Positions 24,519 through 32,947 of a DNA stretch of 64,000 nucleotides are shown here, piece by piece. The position numbers were made by a program, and so were the translations under genes. The notes under the pieces were generated by a model. The model searched no databases and had not been told where the DNA came from. It worked only from the letters and a program-made list of their open reading frames with translations. The DNA is from SIG603 sp964370635 (lineage in GTDB: Bacteria > Bacillota > Clostridia > Oscillospirales > Acutalibacteraceae), in NCBI GenBank assembly GCA_964370635.1, contig CAYJJU010000011.1, forward strand, positions 1 to 64,000. The letters run 5' to 3'. Numbering within the stretch: position 1 is the stretch's first letter; each line of letters starts with the position of its first letter.

Positions 24519-25824
24519 TACTCTTTTTAAAGATGTGGAAAAAATTGTAATAGGCCTCTCAGGCGGGGCAGATTCTGTTGTTATGACCCATATTTTATAT
24601 AAAAAATTTGGAAAAGATAGGCTTTTATGCGCCCATGTAAACCATGGTTTAAGGGGTGAGCTTGCCCTAAGAGATGAAAATTTTGCAAGAGATTTTTGTG
24701 AGAGTCTAGGCATAGAGCTTAGAGTAAAAAGGGTCGATATAAAGGCGCTTTCAAAAGAGTATAAAATTGGTGAGGAAGAATGCGGAAGAAAGGTGCGATA
24801 TGAGTTTTTCTCAGAGCTTTTAGGTGAAAATGACCTTGTCGCAACTGCCCATAACGCAAACGACAACGCAGAAACAGTGCTTTTAAACCTAATAAGGGGA
24901 AGCGGTGTAAAGGGTCTTTGTGGAATTCCGTTTAAACGTGGCAATATAATAAGGCCCATACTTCATATGAGTCGAGAGGAAATAGAAGCTTATGCAAAAG
25001 ACAATGATTTAAGCTTTGTGACAGACGATACTAATTTTGACAATAAGTATTCAAGAAATAAAATAAGAAACGAAGTGCTCTTGGGTCTTGTGGAAATCAA
25101 CGAAAAGGCAGTTGAAAATATTAATAAGGCATCAAAGATTTTAAATGAAAGCCATAGCCTTTTGTCGGAGATTGCCATGCAGTATATAGAGGGCAACTTA
25201 TCAAAGGCAGGGCTTTCGGTGAAAAATCTTAAGGAAAAATCTTTTTCCTATATTAAAAATGTGCTTACTATATATCTTCTAAATTTAAATATTAAATATG
25301 AAGAAAAGCATATAAATGAGCTTTCTGATAAAGTTTTAAGCGGTGGTATGGTTAATTTACCCCAAAATATTTTAGTACAGATTAATCGTGATGTCTTGAT
25401 AGTTAAAAAGCAGGCAAATGATGTGCTTTTTGAGGACTTAGACATAGAACTTGATAAAAAATATGAAATTCACGGCAAAATTTTAGTCTGTGAGAAAAAA
25501 ACTTTAGAAAATACTGAAAAAATTAACAATTTGTTATTTAATAATGCGGTAGATTATGATAAAATAAAAAGCGGTTTTAGTGCTACAAAGAGAAAAAGCG
25601 GAGATAAATTTTCTCTTGCTTTAGGCAAAACACCGCAAAGGCTAAAAAATCTATTTGCAAAATATGATATTCCGACAAGTATGAGAGACGATTTGTTAGT
25701 TTTGCGAGATGAAGATGAAATTGTTTTTGTGGAAAAAATCGGAGTTAGTGCAAAATACAGGGTAAACGAGCAAACAAAAAATTATATTATTATTAAAGTG
25801 GATGAGGGAAATTATGAAGTTTGA
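24511..25824 (+). CDS. tilS: tRNA(Ile)-lysidine synthase TilS
   Basis: Modifies C34 of the tRNA-Ile CAU anticodon to lysidine with ATP and lysine, 437 aa. The N-terminal PP-loop is IGLSGGADSVVMTHIL, followed by HVNHGLRG and the TAHNANDNAETVLLNLIRGSG segment. The C-terminal substrate-recognition domain carries KRKSGDKF. It overlaps dnaB by 8 nt at its start and hpt by 11 nt at its end. The tilS-hpt-ftsH order is the classical Firmicutes arrangement. Confidence 0.97.
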   Translation: MNDTLFKDVEKIVIGLSGGADSVVMTHILYKKFGKDRLLCAHVNHGLRGELALRDENFARDFCESLGIELRVKRVDIKALSKEYKIGEEECGRKVRYEFFSELLGENDLVATAHNANDNAETVLLNLIRGSGVKGLCGIPFKRGNIIRPILHMSREEIEAYAKDNDLSFVTDDTNFDNKYSRNKIRNEVLLGLVEINEKAVENINKASKILNESHSLLSEIAMQYIEGNLSKAGLSVKNLKEKSFSYIKNVLTIYLLNLNIKYEEKHINELSDKVLSGGMVNLPQNILVQINRDVLIVKKQANDVLFEDLDIELDKKYEIHGKILVCEKKTLENTEKINNLLFNNAVDYDKIKSGFSATKRKSGDKFSLALGKTPQRLKNLFAKYDIPTSMRDDLLVLRDEDEIVFVEKIGVSAKYRVNEQTKNYIIIKVDEGNYEV

Positions 25825-26365
25825 AGCGATAAACGATATGAAAGAAATTCTTTATAGTGAAGAATTTATAGTTGATATGGTAGAAAGGCTTGGAAAAGAG
25901 ATAACTACGGATTATCAAGGAAAAAATCTTTTGCTTGTAAGTGTCTTAAAGGGCTCTATAGCCTTTATGGCGGATTTAATGCGTCAAATTAATCTTCCGC
26001 TTAGAATAGATTTTATGTCTGTATCGAGTTACGGTGCAGGTACTAAGTCTTCAGGCAGTGTTAAAATTATTAAGGACCTTGATATTCCTTTAGAGGGATA
26101 CGATATAATTGTGGTTGAGGACATACTTGACAGCGGAAAAACGCTTCACAGTCTTATGAAAATACTTAAAAGCAGAAATCCAAAGAGCATAGAGATTTGC
26201 ACGCTTTTTGATAAACCCGAAAGACGTGAGGTAGAAGTTTTTGCAAAATATGTTGGCACAAATATTCCTGATGCTTTTATAGTAGGTTATGGTTTGGATT
26301 ATGACGAAAAGTACAGAAATTTACCATTTGTCGGAGTCTTGAAACCTGAAATATACACAGATTAA
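25814..26365 (+). CDS. hpt: Hypoxanthine phosphoribosyltransferase
   Basis: Purine salvage enzyme making IMP/GMP from hypoxanthine/guanine and PRPP, 183 aa from the ATG at 25814. The PRPP loop is IIVVEDILDSGKTL. SVLKGSIAFMADL lies near the N-terminus and FIVGYGLDYDEKYRNLP at the C-terminus. An in-frame ATG 12 nt upstream would put the ribosome binding site GAGGGA inside the gene, so I prefer 25814. It overlaps the end of tilS. Confidence 0.96.
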   Translation: MKFEAINDMKEILYSEEFIVDMVERLGKEITTDYQGKNLLLVSVLKGSIAFMADLMRQINLPLRIDFMSVSSYGAGTKSSGSVKIIKDLDIPLEGYDIIVVEDILDSGKTLHSLMKILKSRNPKSIEICTLFDKPERREVEVFAKYVGTNIPDAFIVGYGLDYDEKYRNLPFVGVLKPEIYTD

Positions 26366-26392
26366 AAATTATTAAATTTGGAGGAAACTATC

Positions 26393-28303
26393 TTGGACAA
26401 TAAAAAAGTTCTTAAAAATTTAGCCATTTATTTAGGAATACCCATAGTGCTGTTTTTTATAATATTTTTCATGTTCAGCAATACGGCACAGACAGAGCAA
26501 CCTAAATATTCGGATATTTTAAATTATTTTGAGAATAAAGAAGTAGAGGAATATAAATTAGACCTTGGAACAGGGGAGATGCTTATAACTCTTAAAGACG
26601 AGGAAGTGGGCATTAGATATACGGTTCCAAATATTGCTTTATTTTACGACGATGTTGCAGACGACATAAGCGCCTATAATGAGGATAATCCCGATAATAA
26701 AATGGTGCAAGATGTCATAAGACCGGCCGAGGCTAACTGGTTTATCAGTTTACTACCAACGCTTATCATCTTAGGTGGACTTATAGTCTTATGGGTCTTT
26801 ATGTTTAAGCGAATGTCAGGCGGCGGTGCCGGCGGACAAATGAACTTTGGCAAGGCTAAAATTAAGCAAATTGAAGACGAAAAAAGAAGAACAACTTTTG
26901 CCGATGTCGCAGGTGCCGATGAGGAAAAAGAAGAGCTTCGTGAAATAGTTGAATTTTTAAAAAGCCCTAAAAAATTTAATATTCTTGGCGCTAGAATACC
27001 TAAGGGTGTGCTTTTGGTGGGCCCTCCGGGTACTGGTAAAACTCTGCTTGCAAGGGCTGTTGCAGGTGAGGCAGGCGTGCCGTTTTTCTCAATTTCAGGT
27101 TCTGATTTTGTTGAGATGTTTGTCGGTGTCGGTGCATCACGTGTTAGAGATTTATTTGACAAGGCGAAGAAAAATCACCCTTGTATCATATTTATAGACG
27201 AAATCGATGCCGTTGGTCGTCAAAGGGGCGCAGGCCTTGGTGGCGGACACGACGAAAGAGAGCAAACTCTTAACCAACTTCTAGTTGAAATGGACGGTTT
27301 TGGCGCAAATGAGGGTGTCATTATGATAGCCGCTACAAACAGGCCTGACATCTTAGACCCTGCTTTAATGCGTCCGGGTCGTTTTGACAGACAGGTTACC
27401 GTAGGTTATCCCGACATTAAGGGTCGTGAGGAAATACTTAGAGTTCATTCAAGAGGCAAGCCACTGGCTCCCGACGTTGTGCTTTCTACAATAGCAAAAA
27501 GTACTGCAGGTTTTACAGGTGCTGACCTTGAAAACCTTTTAAACGAAGCGGCACTTTTGGCTGCAAGGAAAGACAGAAAAGCCATTACTATGGCCGAAAT
27601 AGAGGATGCTACAATTAAAGTTGTGGTCGGTGCTGAAAAGAAAAGCCGTGTCATGACACAAAAAGAGAAAAAACTTACTGCATATCACGAGGCAGGCCAT
27701 GCGATTACCTCGTATTACTGCCCAACACAAGACCCCGTTCACCAAATTTCTATCATACCTACAGGCATGGCAGGCGGTTACACAATGCATCTTCCAACAG
27801 AGGATAAATCGTACCGCAGTCGTGATGCGATGAAAGAAGAGCTCATAGTCCTTTTAGGTGGCCGTGTTGCCGAGGCTTTAGTCTTAGGCGATATCTCGAC
27901 AGGCGCTTCAAACGACATTGAAAGAGCGACAAATATTGCAAGAAGCATGGTAACAAAATTTGGTATGAGTGAAAAACTAGGACCAATTTTATACGGCCAA
28001 GAGTCAAGCAATCCATTCCTTGGAAAAGAAATGGGACATGTAAGCAACTATTCAGAAGAAACAGCAGGCGAGATTGACAGCGAGATAAAGACTGTCATAA
28101 TGGTTGCATATGAGAAGGCAAAAGACATATTAAACACTCATATGGAGCTTCTACACAACCTTGCAAATGCACTGTTTGAAAAAGAGAAAATTGACGCAAC
28201 TCAATTTATAGATGTTATGGAAGGCAGATTCTTGCCGGGCTCAATCGAAGCAGACGATGTAGAGATTGAAGACATTACCGATGTAGATTTAGATGAAGAA
28301 TAA
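26393..28303 (+). CDS. ftsH: ATP-dependent zinc metalloprotease FtsH
   Basis: Membrane-anchored AAA+ protease for quality control, 636 aa. Two membrane helices bracket an extracytoplasmic domain (about residues 12-30 and 117-138). Walker A GPPGTGKT is at 210-217, then FIDEIDAVGR, the second region of homology (RPDILDPALMRPGRFDRQV), and the M41 zinc motif HEAGH. The C-terminus is acidic. I assign a TTG start at 26393, 8 nt after GGAGG; an earlier in-frame TTG at 26378 overlaps that ribosome binding site. It ends the tilS-hpt-ftsH run and a strong terminator follows. Confidence 0.97.
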   Translation: MDNKKVLKNLAIYLGIPIVLFFIIFFMFSNTAQTEQPKYSDILNYFENKEVEEYKLDLGTGEMLITLKDEEVGIRYTVPNIALFYDDVADDISAYNEDNPDNKMVQDVIRPAEANWFISLLPTLIILGGLIVLWVFMFKRMSGGGAGGQMNFGKAKIKQIEDEKRRTTFADVAGADEEKEELREIVEFLKSPKKFNILGARIPKGVLLVGPPGTGKTLLARAVAGEAGVPFFSISGSDFVEMFVGVGASRVRDLFDKAKKNHPCIIFIDEIDAVGRQRGAGLGGGHDEREQTLNQLLVEMDGFGANEGVIMIAATNRPDILDPALMRPGRFDRQVTVGYPDIKGREEILRVHSRGKPLAPDVVLSTIAKSTAGFTGADLENLLNEAALLAARKDRKAITMAEIEDATIKVVVGAEKKSRVMTQKEKKLTAYHEAGHAITSYYCPTQDPVHQISIIPTGMAGGYTMHLPTEDKSYRSRDAMKEELIVLLGGRVAEALVLGDISTGASNDIERATNIARSMVTKFGMSEKLGPILYGQESSNPFLGKEMGHVSNYSEETAGEIDSEIKTVIMVAYEKAKDILNTHMELLHNLANALFEKEKIDATQFIDVMEGRFLPGSIEADDVEIEDITDVDLDEE

Positions 28304-28304
28304 G

Positions 28305-28330
28305 AAAAAACCGCCGAAAGGCGGTTTTTT
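28305..28330 (+). terminator. Terminator after ftsH
   Basis: AAAAAACCGCC-gaaa-GGCGGTTTTTT, two bases after the stop codon; symmetric, so possibly active in both directions. Confidence 0.92.
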
Positions 28331-28355
28331 AGTGAAAAGTGAAGAGTGAAGAGTT

Positions 28356-28403
28356 GTGGTGAAATCCTGCGGATTTTTTGATTATATTTTTTTATAAAAC
28401 CAC
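28356..28403. repeat. GTGGT...ACCAC hairpin repeat (family E), copy 1
   Basis: 48 bp bounded by GTGGT and ACCAC, with the inner hairpin AAATCC-tgc-GGATTT followed by TTGATTATA. Preceded by a degenerate tandem of AGTGAAA/AGTGAAG units (28331-28354). Related copies are at 29957-30003, 36608-36653 and 42848-42894. Confidence 0.75.
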
Positions 28404-28426
28404 AGATTATGTGGGTTTTCCTAACA

Positions 28427-28936
28427 TTACAAATGAATCACATAAATTTCTTCTTCTAAAACTTTTCCACTTGGGGTTACTTCTTCTTTATATGGGTTTA
28501 TGAGTTCTGCATTAAAATACAGTGGGATTTTTTTGCTTGCTATGTTTCGTCTATCCACAGGGTACAAAAGTTTTTTGTGCCCTAAATTTTTTGCATGCTC
28601 TATAACGCCGCCTATTGCCTCTCTGCCATAGTGATGGCCATGGCAGGAAAGTTTTGTCCAAATTCCAAGCTCGGGCATTTCTTTATTTCTGGCACCATGA
28701 AGCCCTACAAGACCTAAAAACTCGCCTGTATCGGCTAGGGTAATTGCATAAACTAAGTCAGTGCCAGCCTCTCTTTGCTTAATAAACATATCTACAACTT
28801 GCGTGGTTTCGTCTATATCTTTTGCAGGGTCGGGGAACATATAGGTAGTGACTTTATCGGTAAAGTTTTCAAATATAACATTAATAAAATCTTTTGTAAT
28901 AGGTTTTAAAACCAGTCTTTTAGTAAGTAAATTCAT
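28427..28936 (-). CDS. GNAT family N-acetyltransferase
   Basis: Acetyl-CoA-dependent acetyltransferase of the RimJ/RimL-like group, 169 aa. The N-terminus MNLLTKRLVLKPIT is typical (TxRLxLRP-like). The acetyl-CoA region is seen as TGEFLGLVGLHGA and the helix after GHHYGREAIGGVIEHA, which replaces the usual RGxGxA with a variant (YGREAI). Start at 28936 follows GGAGG; an in-frame TTG 12 nt earlier overlaps it. The substrate is unknown; possibilities are a ribosomal N-terminus or a small molecule. Confidence 0.85.
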   Translation of the reverse strand: MNLLTKRLVLKPITKDFINVIFENFTDKVTTYMFPDPAKDIDETTQVVDMFIKQREAGTDLVYAITLADTGEFLGLVGLHGARNKEMPELGIWTKLSCHGHHYGREAIGGVIEHAKNLGHKKLLYPVDRRNIASKKIPLYFNAELINPYKEEVTPSGKVLEEEIYVIHL

Positions 28937-28987
28937 AAGAGCCTCCAAAATTTATTTGAAAAATAATATCATAAATGTAATATGAAG

Positions 28988-29887
28988 TCAAGGTGAAGGC
29001 TTTTTGGAATCCATTATCAAAATTATAAAAAACCAGATAAATATCAGTATATAAAAGAATATGGTTATGTAATTTGAAATGCGCCAATAGGCCATAAAAT
29101 TTTCCATAAGTATATTTTCAATGTTTACAATGAAAATTCGTTCTAAAATGCGAAGTGCAGTGAAGATGCAAAGCACTAAAAATGCGCATAAATTAACTTT
29201 CCTTTTGCGTAGAGTGTTTGAAACGCCCTCGTTTATACATATGATAAGTAAAAATGTTAGCCATGGAGTTAAAAGCTGTAAAAGGATGTAATCAAGCGAT
29301 TGGGAAGGGGTGATAGGGATATTTGTAGGCGGTCTGATTTCTCGCAAAATTATCATTTGCACAGGCAATAAAACGACAATAAGTACCCTGAGATATTTAT
29401 AAATATTTTTTCTCGCACTTACCTCGTTATGCTCATGATCTTTAAAAATCAGCGAGAAAATAAAGTCGTTTTGTGCCTTGTCATTACATAGAAAGGCGAG
29501 TATGCACATTCCAAAAAGAATTAAAAAATTTATTATCCAAAATGTTTTAATATGAAGATAAACCGTATCAAAATTTGCGGATAAAAATCTGCGTAAATCT
29601 TCAAAGAAAATCGTCTGAACAAGTAAAAATGTTGTTGATAAATTTGCGATAAGAAATGAGAATAGATGAAATTTACTCTTTTTAATTGTGTTGTAATAAC
29701 CGCCGTTTTCATTTATAAGAAATGCAAGCAATATCCAAGGGAGAATGTAAAGCATTAAAATAGAGTATGTGCTTTCTATACTGCTAAGTACTATGTTTTT
29801 ACTGACATAAATATAGCATGGTATTAAATATAAAGTAAGCAAACTTATCCAAAAAATGTTTTTATACTGAAATTTCATGCTGTTCAT
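28988..29887 (-). CDS. Multi-pass membrane protein of unknown function
   Basis: I do not recognise the family. The 299-residue protein has about eight hydrophobic segments. They fall into two similar halves of four: each half begins with a charged loop and a hydrophobic stretch, and the pairs IPCYIYVSKNIVLSS / LLPVQMIILREIRPP and LPWILLAFLINENGG / LTPWLTFLLIICINEG occupy equivalent places. This suggests an internal duplication. Basic loops (KKSKFH, LRKRKVN) follow the latter segment in each half. The ATG follows GGAGGAG. It lies downstream of the three solute-binding protein genes on the same strand, separated by repeats, so co-transcription is uncertain. Confidence 0.6.
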   Translation of the reverse strand: MNSMKFQYKNIFWISLLTLYLIPCYIYVSKNIVLSSIESTYSILMLYILPWILLAFLINENGGYYNTIKKSKFHLFSFLIANLSTTFLLVQTIFFEDLRRFLSANFDTVYLHIKTFWIINFLILFGMCILAFLCNDKAQNDFIFSLIFKDHEHNEVSARKNIYKYLRVLIVVLLPVQMIILREIRPPTNIPITPSQSLDYILLQLLTPWLTFLLIICINEGVSNTLRKRKVNLCAFLVLCIFTALRILERIFIVNIENILMENFMAYWRISNYITIFFYILIFIWFFIILIMDSKKPSP

Positions 29888-29956
29888 ACGCTACTCCTCC
29901 TTTTGGAACTGTGTTGTTTGCCGAAATTTTTTGGGGGAATTCGGACAAGGTAACTG

Positions 29957-30003
29957 GCGATTTTGTGAAGTTTATAATCAAAAAATGCGGAGCATTTCAC
30001 CAC
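29957..30003. repeat. Family E hairpin repeat, copy 4 (inverted, diverged)
   Basis: Read on the minus strand it starts GTGGTGAAATGC-tcc-GCATTT and continues TTGATTATAA. The stem has a G-C pair where the other copies have C-G (AAATCC/GGATTT), a compensating change. The far end no longer matches ACCAC well. It is followed by AGTGAA-type tandem units (30005-30028). Confidence 0.6.
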
Positions 30004-30028
30004 CACTCTTCACTTTTCACTCTTCACT

Positions 30029-30047
30029 AAAAATGCACAGCATTTTT
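30029..30047 (-). terminator. Terminator-like hairpin after the third solute-binding protein gene
   Basis: AAAAATGC-aca-GCATTTTT overlapping the stop codon. The neighbouring paralogue at 31491 has the equivalent hairpin with C-G in place of T-A. Confidence 0.6.
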
Positions 30048-31440
30048 ATTTAATCTCGCTAAAATAAATATCATACCTGTTTTGCATGTCGATGGCTACC
30101 TCCTCGGCGGTGGCTATTCCGTCTGTTTGGTAATAATCAATCCATAAAAGCCCGCCTACTGAATCTATGTAGGGGTTTGATACATCTGATTTTAACGGCA
30201 TTGTACTTAGTATATCTTCAATTTTTTTAATATAGGCATCTACTTGGTCAGCGGCTTCTTCAAAGTAAATTCCCTTGGCATATTTTTCGAAATTATTTTT
30301 ATTTATTGGTATCCATCCATCAAATCTGTCGCCGCCAAATTTTCCGTGCTCCATAAAACCTGTCGAAATACTCTCGCTTTCATAGGTGCAGTACTTTATA
30401 AATTCCCACGCAAGGGCAGGGTTTTCACAGTTTTTAGGGATACTCATACTATAGCCTGCTCTTAAAGATAATTCGCCTTTTGATGAAGTGGTAGGAACTG
30501 CGGGTGTCACGTCGTTTATATCTGCCATCACATGGTCAAAGTTTAGAGGGTTTATAGAGGAATATACCCCTTCTGCAAGATAGCTTTTGTCTAAAAAATA
30601 GTCATCTGTGGTTTCGGAGTTCATAAATACTCCTACCGGGGCTGTACTGCCGTCATACTCCTTAGTAAGCGTCAAATATTCTATATATTCGGGAGTGTTA
30701 AAATTTGCGCTTAAAGTGCCATAATCTATACAGCTGCCGCTTTCATAGCCGAAGAACACGGCATGACCATCGACAGCGTTTAAACCCATGGATTTAAGTT
30801 CGGGGAAATTTCCGCTTTCTTTTGCGCCGTTATATGCATTTAATAATAGCTTGTAGTCTATGCTTTCAAGTGCAGAATAATCAATATTCGCCTCGTCTAA
30901 AACGTCTGTCCTAAGTCGCATCATGCTAAAACTCACGGTATTTGGCATGGTGTATAGTCCACCCATGACTTCAAAGGCTTGTAGTATCTCCATGAAAAAG
31001 TCTTCTTCTTTAAAACTCTCATCATTTTCTATAAACTCATTTAAGTTGTATATCATGTTGCTTGATGCAAAATTTGTAGCGTAATCAGATAGGGAAGAAA
31101 GGATTAAATCGGGTGCCTCGCCTCCTAGTAAATTTACCTTTAAATCCTCTCTGAATTTTTCAAGTTCAATCTGGTCTTGCTCGTATTCTTGCTCAAATAC
31201 ATTAACGTTTGTGTGCTCCGCTATGACTTCGACATTTGGGTGAAGCGTCTTAAATCCCTGTACAAGTGAATACCACCCAAAATATTCAATCTCGGCCTCG
31301 TCCACGGCAATGGTCAAAGTGCCAGAAAGTTCCTCGCCTTCAGAATATATTTCTACATCAAATTCTGACTGAATACCTCCTGTGGTACATGCTGTAAGTA
31401 GTAGTAAACATGCAAGTAGTAATGTAAATATGCGTTTCAT
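30046..31440 (-). CDS. Extracellular solute-binding lipoprotein, family 1 (paralogue 3 of 3)
   Basis: ABC-importer type receptor for a sugar or oligosaccharide, 464 aa from the ATG at 31440 (GGAGG upstream; an in-frame start 18 nt earlier is inside the ribosome binding site). Lipobox LLTAC near residue 20. The start of the mature domain shares SEGEELSGTLTI with its two upstream neighbours. SBP_bac_1 signals include GFKTLHPNVEVIAEHT, APDLILSS, and the later NPALAWEFIKYCTYESES. It differs from the other two in loop regions and is the most diverged of the three. No permease or ATPase gene is nearby. Confidence 0.85.
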   Translation of the reverse strand: MKRIFTLLLACLLLLTACTTGGIQSEFDVEIYSEGEELSGTLTIAVDEAEIEYFGWYSLVQGFKTLHPNVEVIAEHTNVNVFEQEYEQDQIELEKFREDLKVNLLGGEAPDLILSSLSDYATNFASSNMIYNLNEFIENDESFKEEDFFMEILQAFEVMGGLYTMPNTVSFSMMRLRTDVLDEANIDYSALESIDYKLLLNAYNGAKESGNFPELKSMGLNAVDGHAVFFGYESGSCIDYGTLSANFNTPEYIEYLTLTKEYDGSTAPVGVFMNSETTDDYFLDKSYLAEGVYSSINPLNFDHVMADINDVTPAVPTTSSKGELSLRAGYSMSIPKNCENPALAWEFIKYCTYESESISTGFMEHGKFGGDRFDGWIPINKNNFEKYAKGIYFEEAADQVDAYIKKIEDILSTMPLKSDVSNPYIDSVGGLLWIDYYQTDGIATAEEVAIDMQNRYDIYFSEIK

Positions 31441-31475
31441 AATAATTTCCTCCGTCACTCTTTATTTTTCACTAA

Positions 31476-31492
31476 AAAACGCACAGCGTTTT
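31476..31492 (-). terminator. Hairpin after the middle solute-binding protein gene
   Basis: AAAACGC-aca-GCGTTTT overlapping the stop codon, covarying with AAAAATGC/GCATTTTT at 30029-30047. Confidence 0.55.
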
Positions 31493-32885
31493 ATTTAATT
31501 TCGCTAAAATAAATCTCTGTCTTTTCCTGCATATCTTTTGCGACTTCTTCGGCGGTGGCTATTCCCTCGGTTTGGTAATAGTCATACCACAAAGAATTTG
31601 TTAAGGCATCACTAAGATATACATTTAACCCATTTGTGAAAAGTGGCAAACTCAGTGGAGTTTCAAATGCCTTTTTATAGTTCTCTCTCGTTTCACTTGG
31701 AAATGAAGGGAGGTACTGGTCAATCATAACACTGAGATTGTTTTTGTTTATAGGTATGGCTTGCTCAAAGCGGTCACCGTCCATTGTACCTGCTGTAAAA
31801 GAGCTATAGCTAATAGAGGGTGAATTGCTTTCATAAATGCAGTACTTTATAAATTCCCATGCAAGTGACGAATTTTTTGCGTTTTTTGGTATGCTCATAA
31901 GGAAGCGTGCCTTTATGTATAATTCACCTTTTGCACTTGTTACGGGAATAATGCCCGTTACTCCATCTTTTTCGACTAATGCTTCATTGATAGACTCATC
32001 GGTATTTCCTATATATGACATCACGTAATATAAAAAATAACTTTTATCAGCTAAGTATTCATCGAAAGGAGTATAAAAATGAATGGAACCTAAAGGATTA
32101 GGGCTTCCGCCATAGGCTCTTGTGGTTTCTAAGTACTCGATAAATTCAGGGCTGTCAAAACTTGCCGTCATTTCACTGGGGTTAAATGCAGAAGCTAGCT
32201 CTTGTATCCAAAGGATAGCCTTACCCTCAACTCCACCGGACACCATTGATTTTAGCTCCGGAAAATTACCGCTGTCTACAGCCTTGTTGTAAACATCTAA
32301 AAGTAGTTTGTAATCGACTGTTTCTATTTCGTCAGGCTCATAGCCGGCGTTTTCTAAAATATCTGTCCTCAGTCTAATAAGGTCGTATGTAATTGCATTT
32401 GGCATGGTGTATAAACTGTCTTTTATTTCAAATGCATCTAAAACATTCATGTAAAAATCTTCTTCTTTAAAACTAGGGTCTTTTTCTATGAATGTATTTA
32501 AATCCATTATCATTTCACTTGGCACGAAATTTGAAGCGTAGTCATCACGTGTAAAGATTAAATCGGGCGGATTTCCTGCTGTGATGCTCACACTTAAATC
32601 ATTTCTATATTGCTCAAATTTAATACCATCTTCTACTATTTGGTTTAAACGCTCTATTTCCGTGTGCTCGACTATAACTTCTACATTTGGATGAAGTTTT
32701 TTAAAACCTTCTACTAATGGATACCAGCCGTAATACTCTTCTGGGGCAAATTCAGTTGATATAGTAAGTGTGCCCGAAAGTTCCTCACCCTCGGAATATA
32801 TTTCCACAGTTGTTTCCTGTGGGGGAATACTTGCACAAGAAGGTAGTAATAAAGCTATAAGTGATATTATTATAATTTTTTTCAT
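31491..32885 (-). CDS. Extracellular solute-binding lipoprotein, family 1 (paralogue 2 of 3)
   Basis: 464 aa, lipobox LLPSC at residues 13-17, mature domain starting with the shared SEGEELSGTLTIS. It is very close to paralogue 1: both have NFVPSEM/NFVPGEM, LDTFIEKDPSFKEEDF-like segments, the TMDGDRFEQAIP stretch and the final WYDYYQTEGIATAEEVA. The ribosome binding site (AAAGAAAGAC) is weak compared with the neighbours. Recent tandem duplication is the simplest origin. The ligand is unknown. Confidence 0.87.
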   Translation of the reverse strand: MKKIIIISLIALLLPSCASIPPQETTVEIYSEGEELSGTLTISTEFAPEEYYGWYPLVEGFKKLHPNVEVIVEHTEIERLNQIVEDGIKFEQYRNDLSVSITAGNPPDLIFTRDDYASNFVPSEMIMDLNTFIEKDPSFKEEDFYMNVLDAFEIKDSLYTMPNAITYDLIRLRTDILENAGYEPDEIETVDYKLLLDVYNKAVDSGNFPELKSMVSGGVEGKAILWIQELASAFNPSEMTASFDSPEFIEYLETTRAYGGSPNPLGSIHFYTPFDEYLADKSYFLYYVMSYIGNTDESINEALVEKDGVTGIIPVTSAKGELYIKARFLMSIPKNAKNSSLAWEFIKYCIYESNSPSISYSSFTAGTMDGDRFEQAIPINKNNLSVMIDQYLPSFPSETRENYKKAFETPLSLPLFTNGLNVYLSDALTNSLWYDYYQTEGIATAEEVAKDMQEKTEIYFSEIK

Positions 32886-32947
32886 TTTAGTTAGTCTTTC
32901 TTTAATATTTTATTTAATTACGAATTTCCGTATTAAATAATTCTAAA

